Shown here in pieces: positions 28,321 through 39,000 of a stretch of 51,549 nucleotides of DNA. The position numbers and the translations under genes are program-made. Location of the stretch: NCBI GenBank assembly GCA_903880005.1, contig CAIRNV010000228.1, positions 1 to 51,549 of the forward strand. Reading direction: 5' to 3'. The notes under the pieces were generated by a model, which was not told the DNA's origin, ran no database searches, and saw only the letters and a list, made by a program, of their open reading frames with translations. Positions within the stretch are counted from its first letter, which is position 1, and every line of letters begins with the position of its first letter. Origin of the DNA: an uncultured Verrucomicrobiota bacterium (lineage in GTDB: Bacteria; Verrucomicrobiota; Verrucomicrobiia; Limisphaerales; UBA9464).

Positions 28321-30783
28321 CTACGGGCCGCCAGGTACTGACACCGCCTGCGTCGCGCTCGCCTCAAACCTGCCATACCTTACCTTCAACGTGACCTCGT
28401 ACGTCTTCGGCCCCGCCAGCCGACGCCGGACGCAAGGCCCGGTGACGGGCCCGGCACCATCTCCCATGTCCCATGTGTACACGTCGCATAACGTGGGCTC
28501 GGCCGTGAACTCAACCAGCTTCCCCTCCGGAGTTTCAACCACGGCGAAGACAAACTTGGCGACGGGCTTGCGCCGGACCACCACGGTTCGACCGGTCCTG
28601 ATCGTGTCGCCCGTGGGGGAAGAGCCCTCGAATGCCAGTTCAAGCCAGCGGAAAAGGTCGTTTCCCAGCGTCACCTGCGACGGATAGAACCTGCCATCTC
28701 TAACCCCAGCCCCCTTCAACGTCGGATTGCGAATCACTCCCTGGACCTGATCCGCGCTGATCTGCTTTGGATCCGCTCTCCATGCTCTTGAGTTCGCGGC
28801 ATCGAATGGGCTCAGTGCTTTGTCCGGATCTGGATAGTATCCCAAGGCGGGCAACTTGGGCTGGTCGTCGTCGGCCCAGTACTCATACGACTCCATGACA
28901 AACTGCACGGGCTGCCTCGTGGTCCCCCCCGGCCCGATATTGACGATCTCAAGCCACATGACATTGGAAGTCATGGCTTGCTGCTGGCACTCGCCGTTCA
29001 CGACCGCGAGCCTTGCCGACGTCGCCTGAGGTAATTGTGGGCTCAGCAAAACGGCTGGGGTACCGGGGGGCTGGATGTTGTGAATTCTCCACGTGTACGA
29101 GGACAACCCCCTCTCAACGGCCTTGGTCTGCCACCCGTTGTCCGTGGGAAACCAGATGAAGTCCGCCACGGCCCTTCGATGGACAAGGATCTCCAGCGTG
29201 GCCTTTTGCTCTCCAACCACATACTCAAGAGTGCACTTGCGAGAATTACCCCTTGGGATGCTCACCGTGCAGGGCTGGTAGATGTAGGCATTGTTGCTGA
29301 AATGCACCCCTGGCCCAGACAAACGCCCCCCCGGCGGGCTCACCTCGATGGAGTATTGTCCCGAGTCGCCATTGCAAAAGCTCGATTTTCCTCCCTCGCC
29401 GATGGTGATGGTGGGCCGCATGCCCGCCCACGTGAATTCTTGGTTCCCGGTTTTCGTGCACGTGCCATTGCGGACGACCAATTCGATCCGGGTTGACACC
29501 CCCGCCGCAAGTAAGAACTGGGCGGGGCTGCCTTGACTCGTCTTGCCATCGCTGGCCTTCCACTCATAGGCGTCGGCCATCGCCTCGTCGGCTGTCACGA
29601 CCAGCCTCCCGCTCTGCGGATCCAGCGTGCCCTTGAACGTCGCCACCGGCACGGCATGGACCGTCACGTCCGCCACTGCATCCCTCGACTTGTAGCGATA
29701 GGCGAGCCGGACCGGCTTGAACTTCGTTCCCGGGGGAATCACCACCTCGGCCGGCACGAAGGACTGCCCGACGATCCCCTCCCCTGAAAGAACTCCCCCG
29801 GCGGGCGCAACCATCAAGGGATAGGCTTGGGTGTCGTCCCCGCAGAACGCCGACCGGGCTATCGAAAGCTCAGGGGGCGGAGGTGTCACCGCTAGGTCCT
29901 TGGTGACAGTCGCCGTGCACGGCCCGTTGGTCACCGTCAACGTGATTTGGAAGTTCCCATCCGTGCCGTACTCATGGGATACCGACGCCCCGGCCCCCGT
30001 CCCGCCGTCGCCGAAGCTCCATTGGCAATCGCAGCCCTCTTCGTCCAACGCCTTCTCGAACAGAAACACGCCATACTCTGCCCCTTGCCCCCGTTTCATG
30101 TGGAAGTCTGCGCTGGGCATCCGATACACCTTGAGCGTCGTCGCCACCTCGAGGCCCTTGAAGACATAATTGAGTTTCACCTCCCGAACGGCCCCCCCGG
30201 CAGGCGCAAACACGGACGGGGTGAAAACCCGTTCTCTGGATGGACTCCCGGCGATTGACAAGGTCCCACCTTCCGGGGTCACCAAGATTCTGTAAGGGGT
30301 CGTGTCCGGCCCCTTGTACTCGCCGCTGGCCGGGCCGTTTTCCACAGCAATCGTTGGCGCGGAAACTTTGACATCCGTTAACGCCACGGAGCTTCTGCGG
30401 CAGGGATCCTGGGTCACCGTGAGCTTCACCTTGTACGTCCCTGCCTTGGCATAGTCATGCGTCACCTCCGTGCCGTTCGCCGTCGCCGAGCCATCGCCAA
30501 AGTCCCACTCGCATCCAGAGGTTCCGCCATCCCATGACGACGTGAACGTGACCCGACCCGTCGGGGGCGAGTCGGGCGTAACCGTGATCTGGGCCTTGGG
30601 CGTCTTGCGCACCATGATCTTCGCAGATGCCGCGCGACCGTGTATCTCATAGGCCAATGACACGACCTTCTCGTCCGCTCCTGCCATGTTGACCCTCGCC
30701 GGGTCGAACGCCACACCCGTCGGGCCCTCGATCAAGCCTTCCCCGGTGAACAATCCGCCGGGAGGGGTTCCCCGGACCTTCAC
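28321..30783 (-). CDS. Multi-PKD/Ig-like repeat protein (reading frame is open upstream through the preceding gene's stop; possibly the 3' part of a fused gene)
   Basis: PKD motifs CEWDFGDGSATANGTEVTHDYAKAGTYKVKLTV and CDCQWSFGDGGTGAGASVSHEYGTDGNFQITLTV; recurrent SPPGG/APAGG..SGxG units. Track start is a GTG inside the first conserved unit. Confidence 0.85.
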   Translation of the reverse strand: MKVRGTPPGGLFTGEGLIEGPTGVAFDPARVNMAGADEKVVSLAYEIHGRAASAKIMVRKTPKAQITVTPDSPPTGRVTFTSSWDGGTSGCEWDFGDGSATANGTEVTHDYAKAGTYKVKLTVTQDPCRRSSVALTDVKVSAPTIAVENGPASGEYKGPDTTPYRILVTPEGGTLSIAGSPSRERVFTPSVFAPAGGAVREVKLNYVFKGLEVATTLKVYRMPSADFHMKRGQGAEYGVFLFEKALDEEGCDCQWSFGDGGTGAGASVSHEYGTDGNFQITLTVTNGPCTATVTKDLAVTPPPPELSIARSAFCGDDTQAYPLMVAPAGGVLSGEGIVGQSFVPAEVVIPPGTKFKPVRLAYRYKSRDAVADVTVHAVPVATFKGTLDPQSGRLVVTADEAMADAYEWKASDGKTSQGSPAQFLLAAGVSTRIELVVRNGTCTKTGNQEFTWAGMRPTITIGEGGKSSFCNGDSGQYSIEVSPPGGRLSGPGVHFSNNAYIYQPCTVSIPRGNSRKCTLEYVVGEQKATLEILVHRRAVADFIWFPTDNGWQTKAVERGLSSYTWRIHNIQPPGTPAVLLSPQLPQATSARLAVVNGECQQQAMTSNVMWLEIVNIGPGGTTRQPVQFVMESYEYWADDDQPKLPALGYYPDPDKALSPFDAANSRAWRADPKQISADQVQGVIRNPTLKGAGVRDGRFYPSQVTLGNDLFRWLELAFEGSSPTGDTIRTGRTVVVRRKPVAKFVFAVVETPEGKLVEFTAEPTLCDVYTWDMGDGAGPVTGPCVRRRLAGPKTYEVTLKVRYGRFEASATQAVSVPGGP

Positions 30784-30845
30784 AAACGAGCCGACGCCGA
30801 GACAGGCGATGGACGCGCCGAGCTCGATCGCGGGCGCCTCGGCGC

Positions 30846-33320
30846 TCAGCCGGAGAAGGTAAAAAAAAACTGTGCCGTTGGGCCCGGGATGATGGAGTAC
30901 GGCAGATAGAAGTCCGCGATCACCGTGCCGGCAGTGATCTTCTGATCGTCCACTGCCTTCTCCATGTCAGCCCACTCGCCCGCCTTCGGCACCGCCTTGT
31001 CATGATACACCAGCACCAAGGTGCCCGGCAGGCTCGTCCCGCCTTTGTGCATCACCGCAGGATTGGCGGCGACAAACCCCTGCAACCTCCTTAGCTTGTC
31101 CAGCTTGTACCACCGCATCCTGAACTCCCGGTCGATGGCGGCCAACCCCTCCGCATCGAGAACATCGCCAGGCTTGGCCAAACGCAAGTGGAGCTCTGTC
31201 ACGAATGGGCCAAAGCGACTGTTCTGATCCTCTAGAGGCCCCTCCATCCATTGCATCAATTCCTTCCTTGCCCCCTCCGCCGCAGCTCGAAGATCCGAGA
31301 ACCTCTGCCTGAATCGGGTGATTTGGAAATCCACAAGCCTCTCGGGCAGCACAAGATATGTCTCGCTGATGTGGTACATAACAGGGCGAAGCGTGTTAAA
31401 CACCGCATCGTCTAGCATCTTGTCGGTATACAAGACCTTTCCAGTAGCGGTAGCCACCGGCCTCTCCGAGCCACCAACAAGAGCCAGCACAGTCGAATTG
31501 ATCACGGTGAGGTCAGCGCGATTGTGCCTCGTGTAACGTTTTCTCTCGTTTAACCACTGCTCAAATCGATCTCCAAGCGATTGTACCTTGTACTTGAACA
31601 AAGGATTCGTGTCTTTCAGCAACGCGATCGTCGCCGGCTTGTCATTCTCAACGACATTGCCATGTAGCATGCGCCCAGAGTAGTAGTATTCCATTTCCCT
31701 CGACAGGAACCGAACCAACTGCTGTCGCAGTGCGGCGTACTGGGCTTGGAGATCCCTAAAATCGCAAGCCGTGCGCGCCATCATTCCCGGCCAAGACCCA
31801 TTCGGCACCGATGTATTGGTTAGGTTTGGCCCCGCATCGGACGACACGGCGAGGACCTCGAAGGGGATACGGTATTGATTGCGCAGAATGACGATTTGTT
31901 TCAGCGCCTCGGCGAAAGGCTTGCCGAGGTGTCCCTCGACCCGGATGAAGGCGTGGGGAGCGCGAACGACGTCGTTCAGCGCGCCGATGCCTTGGTTGAA
32001 TGCTGCACCGGCATCCGGCAGGCGATCGAGCGGGCTTTCCCAGACGCCTCTCAGGTCAAACCCGCCCGACTTAGCGGTGGAGTCGTAATAGCAAGGGATC
32101 ACCCTCGATGGCAATCCCTTGCTGGTCTCCTCGAACGCCAGCAGGGTGACGTCCTTGGGTTCGGCCTTTTGTGGCGGGCTGAAACTCTTGGCAAGGAGGC
32201 CTTGCCGTATCATGAGGACGCGCAAGGCGGCGACGACGCCGGGCTCGCGAGCCATGATGGGAGAGGGCACGAACCGATGCCTCGCCTCGTCTTCTTGGAC
32301 CGGGTCATATCCCACTGCCTTGCCCAGCACGAGATGCCTCTCGAACCCCTCGGCCGGCCACCATGCGCCGGACGCCCGGCCCATGGCGTCGCGAAGCTCC
32401 ATGTAGCCCCGGACGATGTCCGAGACGTGCGCATAAAAATACTGGGCGTTGAGCACGTTGCCGGATTGGTCCAAAGCCTGGCTGATGCGCTTCTGGAGGT
32501 TTTCGAAAAACGCGTCAAACGGGTCTAATGGAAACACATCCGCAACCAAATCCTTGAGCCTGCCGAAGGCAACGCTGAGGGCACCTTCAAGGCTTGAGGC
32601 AAATTTTTGGTCCGACAGGGGCTTAAGAAACGAATCGAGCACCATGGCGGTGTTCTCAAGCCCGTCCTGAGGCATGCTGGGCGGAGGCATGGAAATCGCA
32701 GGGAGATCGGCGAAGGGGGTGTGTTGGGCTTTCGCGCCAGGATTCAGCACGGATTTCACCGGGCTGCCGCGGAGCGCGATGACGTCGGCGTCCTGGACCA
32801 GCAGGGCCCGGGTCGTCACGGTGACGGTGATTCCCTTGCTGTCACAGGATTCGGGGTCGCAGTTCTTGTTTTGGGAATCAGCCAGCTCAACGTAGGCAAG
32901 CGCGAACTTGTCGTTGAGGAACGTGTCATCAAGCTGGTTGACGGTTCCGCCAGCACCCTCCGCATCCTTGGCTTGCTTGTACGTGAGCAACTCGTAAATC
33001 GTTTCGGATGGTGGCTCGGCCAAGCTTGCGAAGTAGTTCACTTTTTCGCGCTTGACGGCATCGAAGGCCTGGTAATGGGTGAAGGTGGATTCATCCATCC
33101 TTGCGAGGTATCCGGAGCTGGTGATGCCGCAGCCTGCGGAAATAGAAAGCACTTGGTCCTTGCTGTTCCATGATGGCTCCATGCCGGCGGCGATGCCAAC
33201 GCCGAGAAGGTGGCGTCGGGTGTCGCGTTGCCCGGAGTCGAGGTATTCCCTCGCGGCGTTGAGGTGGGTGGCCATCAACACTTGGTCAGGCACGAACTGG
33301 GGATATGTGGTCGGTTCCAT
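30846..33320 (-). CDS. eCIS-cluster conserved protein (baseplate-distal / fibre-attachment candidate)
   Basis: 824 aa, MEPTTYPQFVPDQVLMATHLNAAREYLDSGQRDTRRHLLGVGIAAGM...; position between baseplate and tape-measure genes; ends VIADFYLPYSIIPGPTAQFFFTFSG. Confidence 0.75.
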   Translation of the reverse strand: MEPTTYPQFVPDQVLMATHLNAAREYLDSGQRDTRRHLLGVGIAAGMEPSWNSKDQVLSISAGCGITSSGYLARMDESTFTHYQAFDAVKREKVNYFASLAEPPSETIYELLTYKQAKDAEGAGGTVNQLDDTFLNDKFALAYVELADSQNKNCDPESCDSKGITVTVTTRALLVQDADVIALRGSPVKSVLNPGAKAQHTPFADLPAISMPPPSMPQDGLENTAMVLDSFLKPLSDQKFASSLEGALSVAFGRLKDLVADVFPLDPFDAFFENLQKRISQALDQSGNVLNAQYFYAHVSDIVRGYMELRDAMGRASGAWWPAEGFERHLVLGKAVGYDPVQEDEARHRFVPSPIMAREPGVVAALRVLMIRQGLLAKSFSPPQKAEPKDVTLLAFEETSKGLPSRVIPCYYDSTAKSGGFDLRGVWESPLDRLPDAGAAFNQGIGALNDVVRAPHAFIRVEGHLGKPFAEALKQIVILRNQYRIPFEVLAVSSDAGPNLTNTSVPNGSWPGMMARTACDFRDLQAQYAALRQQLVRFLSREMEYYYSGRMLHGNVVENDKPATIALLKDTNPLFKYKVQSLGDRFEQWLNERKRYTRHNRADLTVINSTVLALVGGSERPVATATGKVLYTDKMLDDAVFNTLRPVMYHISETYLVLPERLVDFQITRFRQRFSDLRAAAEGARKELMQWMEGPLEDQNSRFGPFVTELHLRLAKPGDVLDAEGLAAIDREFRMRWYKLDKLRRLQGFVAANPAVMHKGGTSLPGTLVLVYHDKAVPKAGEWADMEKAVDDQKITAGTVIADFYLPYSIIPGPTAQFFFTFSG
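30861..30869 (-). repeat. T9 homopolymer (minus strand) 13 nt before the TGA of the 824-aa ORF
   Basis: Plus strand ggtaaaaaaaaactgtg; minus strand CAG TTT TTT TTT ACC TTC TCC GGC TGA. Confidence 0.97.
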
Positions 33321-33335
33321 GGCGTGGGTTTGTGA

Positions 33336-36032
33336 CTAGATGGCCGTGTGATCGAGGAAAACAGGGTTGCCTTCGCTGTCGAGTCGGCAGTCATGAAGGC
33401 TGGCTTGTGGATATTGGTTGTTCAGGCCGCAGAACTCCGTCAGCAGTGTCGCGAGGGTGGAATCGATGTTGGCGTCGGACCGGAGGGCGGAGATGTATCC
33501 GGCCCATGCCTCGGTAAAGTCCGTTGCCTGCTCCCGGGACACCCAGCAGACCTTGACGGAGACATGGGCGGGCGCCTCCATGCGAATGGTGTCCTCCGCA
33601 AAGCGCCTGTATGCAAGGTTGCCCCCAGGTTTGCTGGCGTCCCCATCCATCACGACGGTCAACCGGAAGGAATATGGGTCCCGGTCATGACACGACTCGC
33701 AGCCGGGCTGGATGCAAACGGGAAGCAAAGGATGGCCTTTGGCCCTTGGACGCAGCAGGTGATGCTCGACCACGACGAGGGTCTCGTCAGCCCCCATGTT
33801 CAGGAGGTTCCGGATCCTTTGGCCAAGGCCGCTTTCGCCCGGGGCGTCGCCTGAGGCAAGGTTGATCGACCGGGCGCGGTCCTTGCCGAGGTCGGCGCAA
33901 TGTTTCAGAAAATCCACCTTGGCCTGGATCAGCTCCTCTTGGGATACCGCCCTCCCATCGCCGTGCCTGTAACGGAGCAGGGCGTGATCGGAGAACTGCT
34001 CGCCAAAGCGAGCGAGGAGATGGTCGAGGAAGCGATTCCGACGCGACAACCGCTGGGCCGAAGACTCGGCTGGCTCCGCGAGGGCTTTGTCGGAGAGGGT
34101 TTCGGAACGCAATTCCGGCGGCATGTCCTTGATGGCCGGGGAATCCATCATGGCGGTGAAGTACGTGCGCTGGACATCTTTGTCGATGGCGAACAACTCG
34201 GGCAGGTTGCGGAGCTGGCTGAGGTAGTTTGTGACGAGGATCTCGAACGGGAACAGGTAACCCTTGAGCTGGAGCGCCTGGACTTTGCGAAGCGCATCAG
34301 CCGACTGGGGAAGGCCGCTGGGACCGACGCCATAGACGGACGGGAGAGCATGTTGAACGGGCTCATGGTCCTCGATGTCCCGCCATCTTCCCTCGGGCAC
34401 CGTGAGATCGATCGCATCCTTGTGAGTTAACCGGGAATGCCCTTCGGCAAGCAGGGCAAGCTCCGCGCCCGCGGATTCCTCCGGGTCTGCGAGGAAGGGC
34501 AAGCCATTCCTGATGCAAAGGATTTTGGAGCCGCGCCGGTGGAGCCTCACCTCATGTCTTTCCGGTATGTCGATCGACCATGGCTCGGCCTTCGTGCGTG
34601 CCCCGTCCTTGGAATATGCAAGGAAGGCGAAGTTCTCCACCCCGATCACCCCGTCGATGTCCATGAGCAGGTTGATGACGTCGGAGGCGTGGATTCGCCT
34701 TGGAAGGTTGGAGTCGGCGAGCTCGTCGTCATCGAGGAAGCTGTTTCGCTGGTCGGAGTCATGCGCCGCCATGGGGCCGTTGAAGATCTCGTCGGTGGTC
34801 TTGCCCAAAGCGAGGCGTTCCCCGAGCGAATACCATCGGAGGGCGGGGGCGAAGCATCCCTCGATCGCATGCAAGACGCGGGCCATGATCTCGCTGGGAT
34901 TGGCCTCGGGACCCAGCAAGAGGTCGAGGCAGACCCCAACGTCGAACGATTGGACGGCGTCGATCGCGCCGAAGTCCTCGCAAAGGTTGCGGTGCCGATG
35001 CAGGATGCCGCGAACCCTTCGCACCACGCCGTTGGCCGCCCGAATCAAGGCGAGGTAACGAGCAAGAATGCCGGAGGCTCCGGCGTCTCCCAATGCCTTT
35101 TCGATGTCGGCAAGGCCCATGGCCTTGCGGTCCTCCTCGGACTTGAACCAAACCGAGACGGGGATGTCCGTGAGGGTGATCTCAACGGCAGTATTTTGCG
35201 GGCCCGTGCACGTCACCCCCAGGGTGACATAGACAGCGTTGCGCAAGGCCTTCGCGAGTCCGGGGTCGTCTTGCTTGAGTCCATTCTTGTCGTCCTTGCT
35301 GGCCTTGATGGAAGTCACGGAGATTTTGTCGATGCCAACAACGATGTCATGAGTGGCCAAAGCCAGGATGGTGCTGTAGGGCTCCACGCACGCGTTCTCG
35401 TTCAAGTCATGCCACGACGGCAACCTCGCCTCGATCGTGGCGGCGACGTCGATGAAGTCGGTCTTGCGCTGGAAGATGATCGCGGAGGAGACCTTGCCGC
35501 TGTTTAGGTCGCCGGCGGGATCGTCCTCGAAGTCCAGCAGCACGTCGTAGAAGCCCCTAAGGACGACGCGGTTGGAGTCGTTGGCAGACTTGCCATATTC
35601 GAGGGTGTTGGATGCCTGGTTGGCGACCACAGGAAGCAGATGGCCGTCCTTGGAATCGAAGAGCCATGCATTCTTGACCCCGGGGACCATGGCAAGGAGC
35701 CGGCGGTAGTCCGCGACCGTCCATGGGTTGACGGTCATGATACGGTTTGGGGTGAAGAAGCCCTGCCTTGCGGCGTCGAACGTCTGGCCCGGCGGTGGCG
35801 CAAGGAGATCGGCTGTTGGGAACGAGGTGCGATAGTCCAGGTCGGTGATGGCGTAGCACAGCGCCTCGAGAAGGGTGATTCCCGGGTCGTGGGAGTTGTA
35901 GTCGGTCCATGCTTCGCTCCCCATGGCCATGACGTGCTGGATGCCGGCGTTGCGGAGCCCGGCGAAGGACAAAGGCTCGGGGGCGTTGGCGTCGAGCCTT
36001 GGAATGGTTATGGAGCCCTCCGTGGTGTTCAT
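33336..36032 (-). CDS. eCIS baseplate protein (Pvc12-like)
   Basis: 898 aa; WTDYNSHDPGITLLEALCYAITDLDYRTSFP baseplate-J-like motif; start overlaps the previous stop (36029-36032). Confidence 0.8.
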   Translation of the reverse strand: MNTTEGSITIPRLDANAPEPLSFAGLRNAGIQHVMAMGSEAWTDYNSHDPGITLLEALCYAITDLDYRTSFPTADLLAPPPGQTFDAARQGFFTPNRIMTVNPWTVADYRRLLAMVPGVKNAWLFDSKDGHLLPVVANQASNTLEYGKSANDSNRVVLRGFYDVLLDFEDDPAGDLNSGKVSSAIIFQRKTDFIDVAATIEARLPSWHDLNENACVEPYSTILALATHDIVVGIDKISVTSIKASKDDKNGLKQDDPGLAKALRNAVYVTLGVTCTGPQNTAVEITLTDIPVSVWFKSEEDRKAMGLADIEKALGDAGASGILARYLALIRAANGVVRRVRGILHRHRNLCEDFGAIDAVQSFDVGVCLDLLLGPEANPSEIMARVLHAIEGCFAPALRWYSLGERLALGKTTDEIFNGPMAAHDSDQRNSFLDDDELADSNLPRRIHASDVINLLMDIDGVIGVENFAFLAYSKDGARTKAEPWSIDIPERHEVRLHRRGSKILCIRNGLPFLADPEESAGAELALLAEGHSRLTHKDAIDLTVPEGRWRDIEDHEPVQHALPSVYGVGPSGLPQSADALRKVQALQLKGYLFPFEILVTNYLSQLRNLPELFAIDKDVQRTYFTAMMDSPAIKDMPPELRSETLSDKALAEPAESSAQRLSRRNRFLDHLLARFGEQFSDHALLRYRHGDGRAVSQEELIQAKVDFLKHCADLGKDRARSINLASGDAPGESGLGQRIRNLLNMGADETLVVVEHHLLRPRAKGHPLLPVCIQPGCESCHDRDPYSFRLTVVMDGDASKPGGNLAYRRFAEDTIRMEAPAHVSVKVCWVSREQATDFTEAWAGYISALRSDANIDSTLATLLTEFCGLNNQYPQASLHDCRLDSEGNPVFLDHTAI

Positions 36033-39000
36033 GGCGAGGTGGATGCGGGGGCACTGATTTCGTGCTCGTCGGGGAGGGTCGATACCAAGACCGAGCTGGC
36101 GGTGCTGGCCACGGCTTCCTCAAGGGCTCGCTCGGAATTGCCGGGCGTCTTTTGGTGCAGCTTGAAGTCCTCGACATAATCCACATAAGGCCGTCCCTCG
36201 ACGAAGTCGATGAGCACGGACTTGTGGATCTTGCCGCCGAACTGGATGTCCTCGGGGGACCCAAATGCCCATGGGGAAAGGAACCGGGCGATTTCAGCAC
36301 GGAGCTTGGCACTATAGAAGGCGTGGTCCGCAAAGCCCCTCGCCAACGTCAACTTGAAGGAAAGCCTGATCTCCTCATAAAGCGGGTTGGCCACCCAGAC
36401 CGTGACATGCCCCCCAGCCCTCGCTTGCAGGAAGGCCCGGATTTCCTCCATGAGCCCGGCATCCGTGCACGGGCGCAGGAGGTTCAGGTCGTTGCGGTTG
36501 GCCACGGCCGGGATGGTGACCACCAGCACGTTGCCGGGAGCCATTTCACTTTTGTCCGTTGCGTGGTTCACGCACTTGGCCTTGTAAATCTGGGGGAACG
36601 TCTGGAGCACAAGTCGCTCGTAGTCCCACACGTTGATGGCCCGGTCCTTGTGCCGGAGTCGCTCGCTGACCCGGACGCGGAAGTCCATCTCGGTCTCCCC
36701 TCCCCTGCCCAGCCGGAACGAAGGATAGGGCTGCCGGATCGACTTGATCGCTGGCAGCGGCTCCTTGAGCCGGGTGATCGTCTCGGGCGGAAGGACCGGA
36801 ATGTCGCCCACCCCCTCGCCCGCAGGACCTTCAACGCGAGTGACCATGGCCCCTTGCGTGTGAATGGCGAGGAGTTTGCCAATCGCACCTGGCGCCGAAT
36901 CCACCGCCATGCGAAGCCAAAGGCATCCCGGCGGCAGGAGGGTGTTGTCGTCGGTGGCGTCCGACGGGATCGGCAACACCATGATCCCCGAGCGCGTCAA
37001 GTTTCCCGTCCCGTCGCTCACGAGGCCAGGAGCGATGGGCTTCCAAATGTTTCGTGACAGGTAAGCGTACCGGACATGACCCACGGGCTTCGCAACCTTC
37101 GGATCCGTGGAGCCCTCCAGCACCTTGAAGAGCAGGGAAACCGAATGGCCGGGTGCCGTCCCACTGATGCCCATGTAAAACTCCCCGCTGGGGGACGCAT
37201 CCGCCGCCCCCCCTACCACGGGAACGAGGTTCACAGGGGTCTCAGCGGACAGGTCCTGCTCGGCCTCCCCAAACGGCCCCACGTGAATCCATCTCAACAT
37301 TGGATCTTCCCCTTTAGGAAGGACCGTCGCGTTGGCCATGTACCCAAGGCGAAGCGACCGAAGGACCGGGATCGTCGGTTCGGAACCCGGATCCACGGTG
37401 GGTATGTCGCTTGGTTTACCTGCTAGAAATTTCGAGAGTTTCGTCAGGTACTCGCGATGGCCGAGGTCTCCATCCAGACTGATCCTCAGATTGCCCCCTC
37501 GGCTCGGGGCGGCCGGATTCCATTCAACGAGTGACTTGCCGAAAACATCGATCTGATTACCAAGCTTGGTACAAACGTCACCGTTGAGCGCCTCCACGGT
37601 TGTCTTGGGCGGGGAAGTGGGCACCCACGCCTTTGGAATCCAATCGAACGTAAGCTGGACACTCTCCCAGTTCTTGTAGAGGAGTTCCGGGCACCCGATG
37701 ACCAGGGAATCCCCTGCGGCAGGCATGGGGCCAAAGGGTTGGAAGGGCTTGGACGGGTCGATGGGGCCCATGGGTCCTGCGAGCGAGGCAGGCACAAGGC
37801 CAATCTTGCCGTTGACCATGCCCACGCGGACTTCGACCTTCAGGTTTGCAACCTTGACGTCGCGCAGTGAGTTGTAGGCGAACGGGGCGTCTTCCGTGTG
37901 CGGCAGGCAAAGGCGCATGACCGGCGCTTGGATCACCATGGAGCCCCCATGAACGGCCCTGTCGTGGTCCACCACGGGGGGATGCCCCGGGGTGAGATCT
38001 ATCGTGATCGTCCATGCTTCTCCAGAGCTCTCCTTGACGGCACAAGGCGAGCCCGCAGCCTTAAACCACCCCTTGGGACCGGTGAATTCCACTTCGAGAT
38101 TGAAGCGTTCTGGCACGTGGGCTGTTTGCGAAAGCGTCAGGGTGAGCGTGATGGACCTGTCGCCGCCTGAAAGCCAGAGCAGCCGCGAGGCGACCGCGAA
38201 GCCCACCCGCGCCTGCGGCATCCGGATGACGTCGTTCTCGCGAATGGACGGGGCCGCCCGGATGACGAACGGATGCCATGCACCGACGGGATCGGGCAAT
38301 TCCCCGCCGACGCCGTCTCCCGAGTTGATGATGGGTGCGGCGTAGAGGCATCCGGCGGGCTTATCCTTCGCAGCCGCCTTGTACACGGCCATGAGGGGGC
38401 CGATGACGGCCTTGTTGAAGACGGTGGGCTTGTCGATCTGGTAATGAATGGGATTGCCTTGGGCATCTTTGCCGGCGGAGAACAGCGTTCCTTGGGGCAG
38501 TTCGACCTCGTCCGACGCGCGAGCAAGCTCAATGAGCACATGGGCATGGTCTGGCCCGGCCTTGCGCGGGGCGAGGCGCAGGACGTCCCGGTAGTAGAAG
38601 TCGAGGTGACGCGACGTGAACTGGTTGAGACGTTGCCTTGGAAGACGGAGCAGCTTGAGGAAGGCCAGCAGCAAGGCGTGCTGTGGTGGATGCCCGCGCC
38701 ATCCGTCGAGAAGGGTGATGAGATTGGCATTGGCCTCGGCCAGCAACTGGGCATAGGTCATCACGCAGGCCTTGAACGGCGCGGCAAAGATCTCATGGGC
38801 AGCGGCGTGCCGGATGATGCGCGTCAATGTCAATGTCAATGACTCGGGCGTGGAGCCCGAAGGCGTGGCTTCAGGAAGTGCGAAGAGCGCCGCCATGGGG
38901 GCGTCGATGGGATCCGGGTCGGCACCCGTGCCTGGGTTGTCGTCATAGGATTGCCCCGAGCATTTTTGCCCGAGGATATGCCATTCGCATGCCTTAGGGG

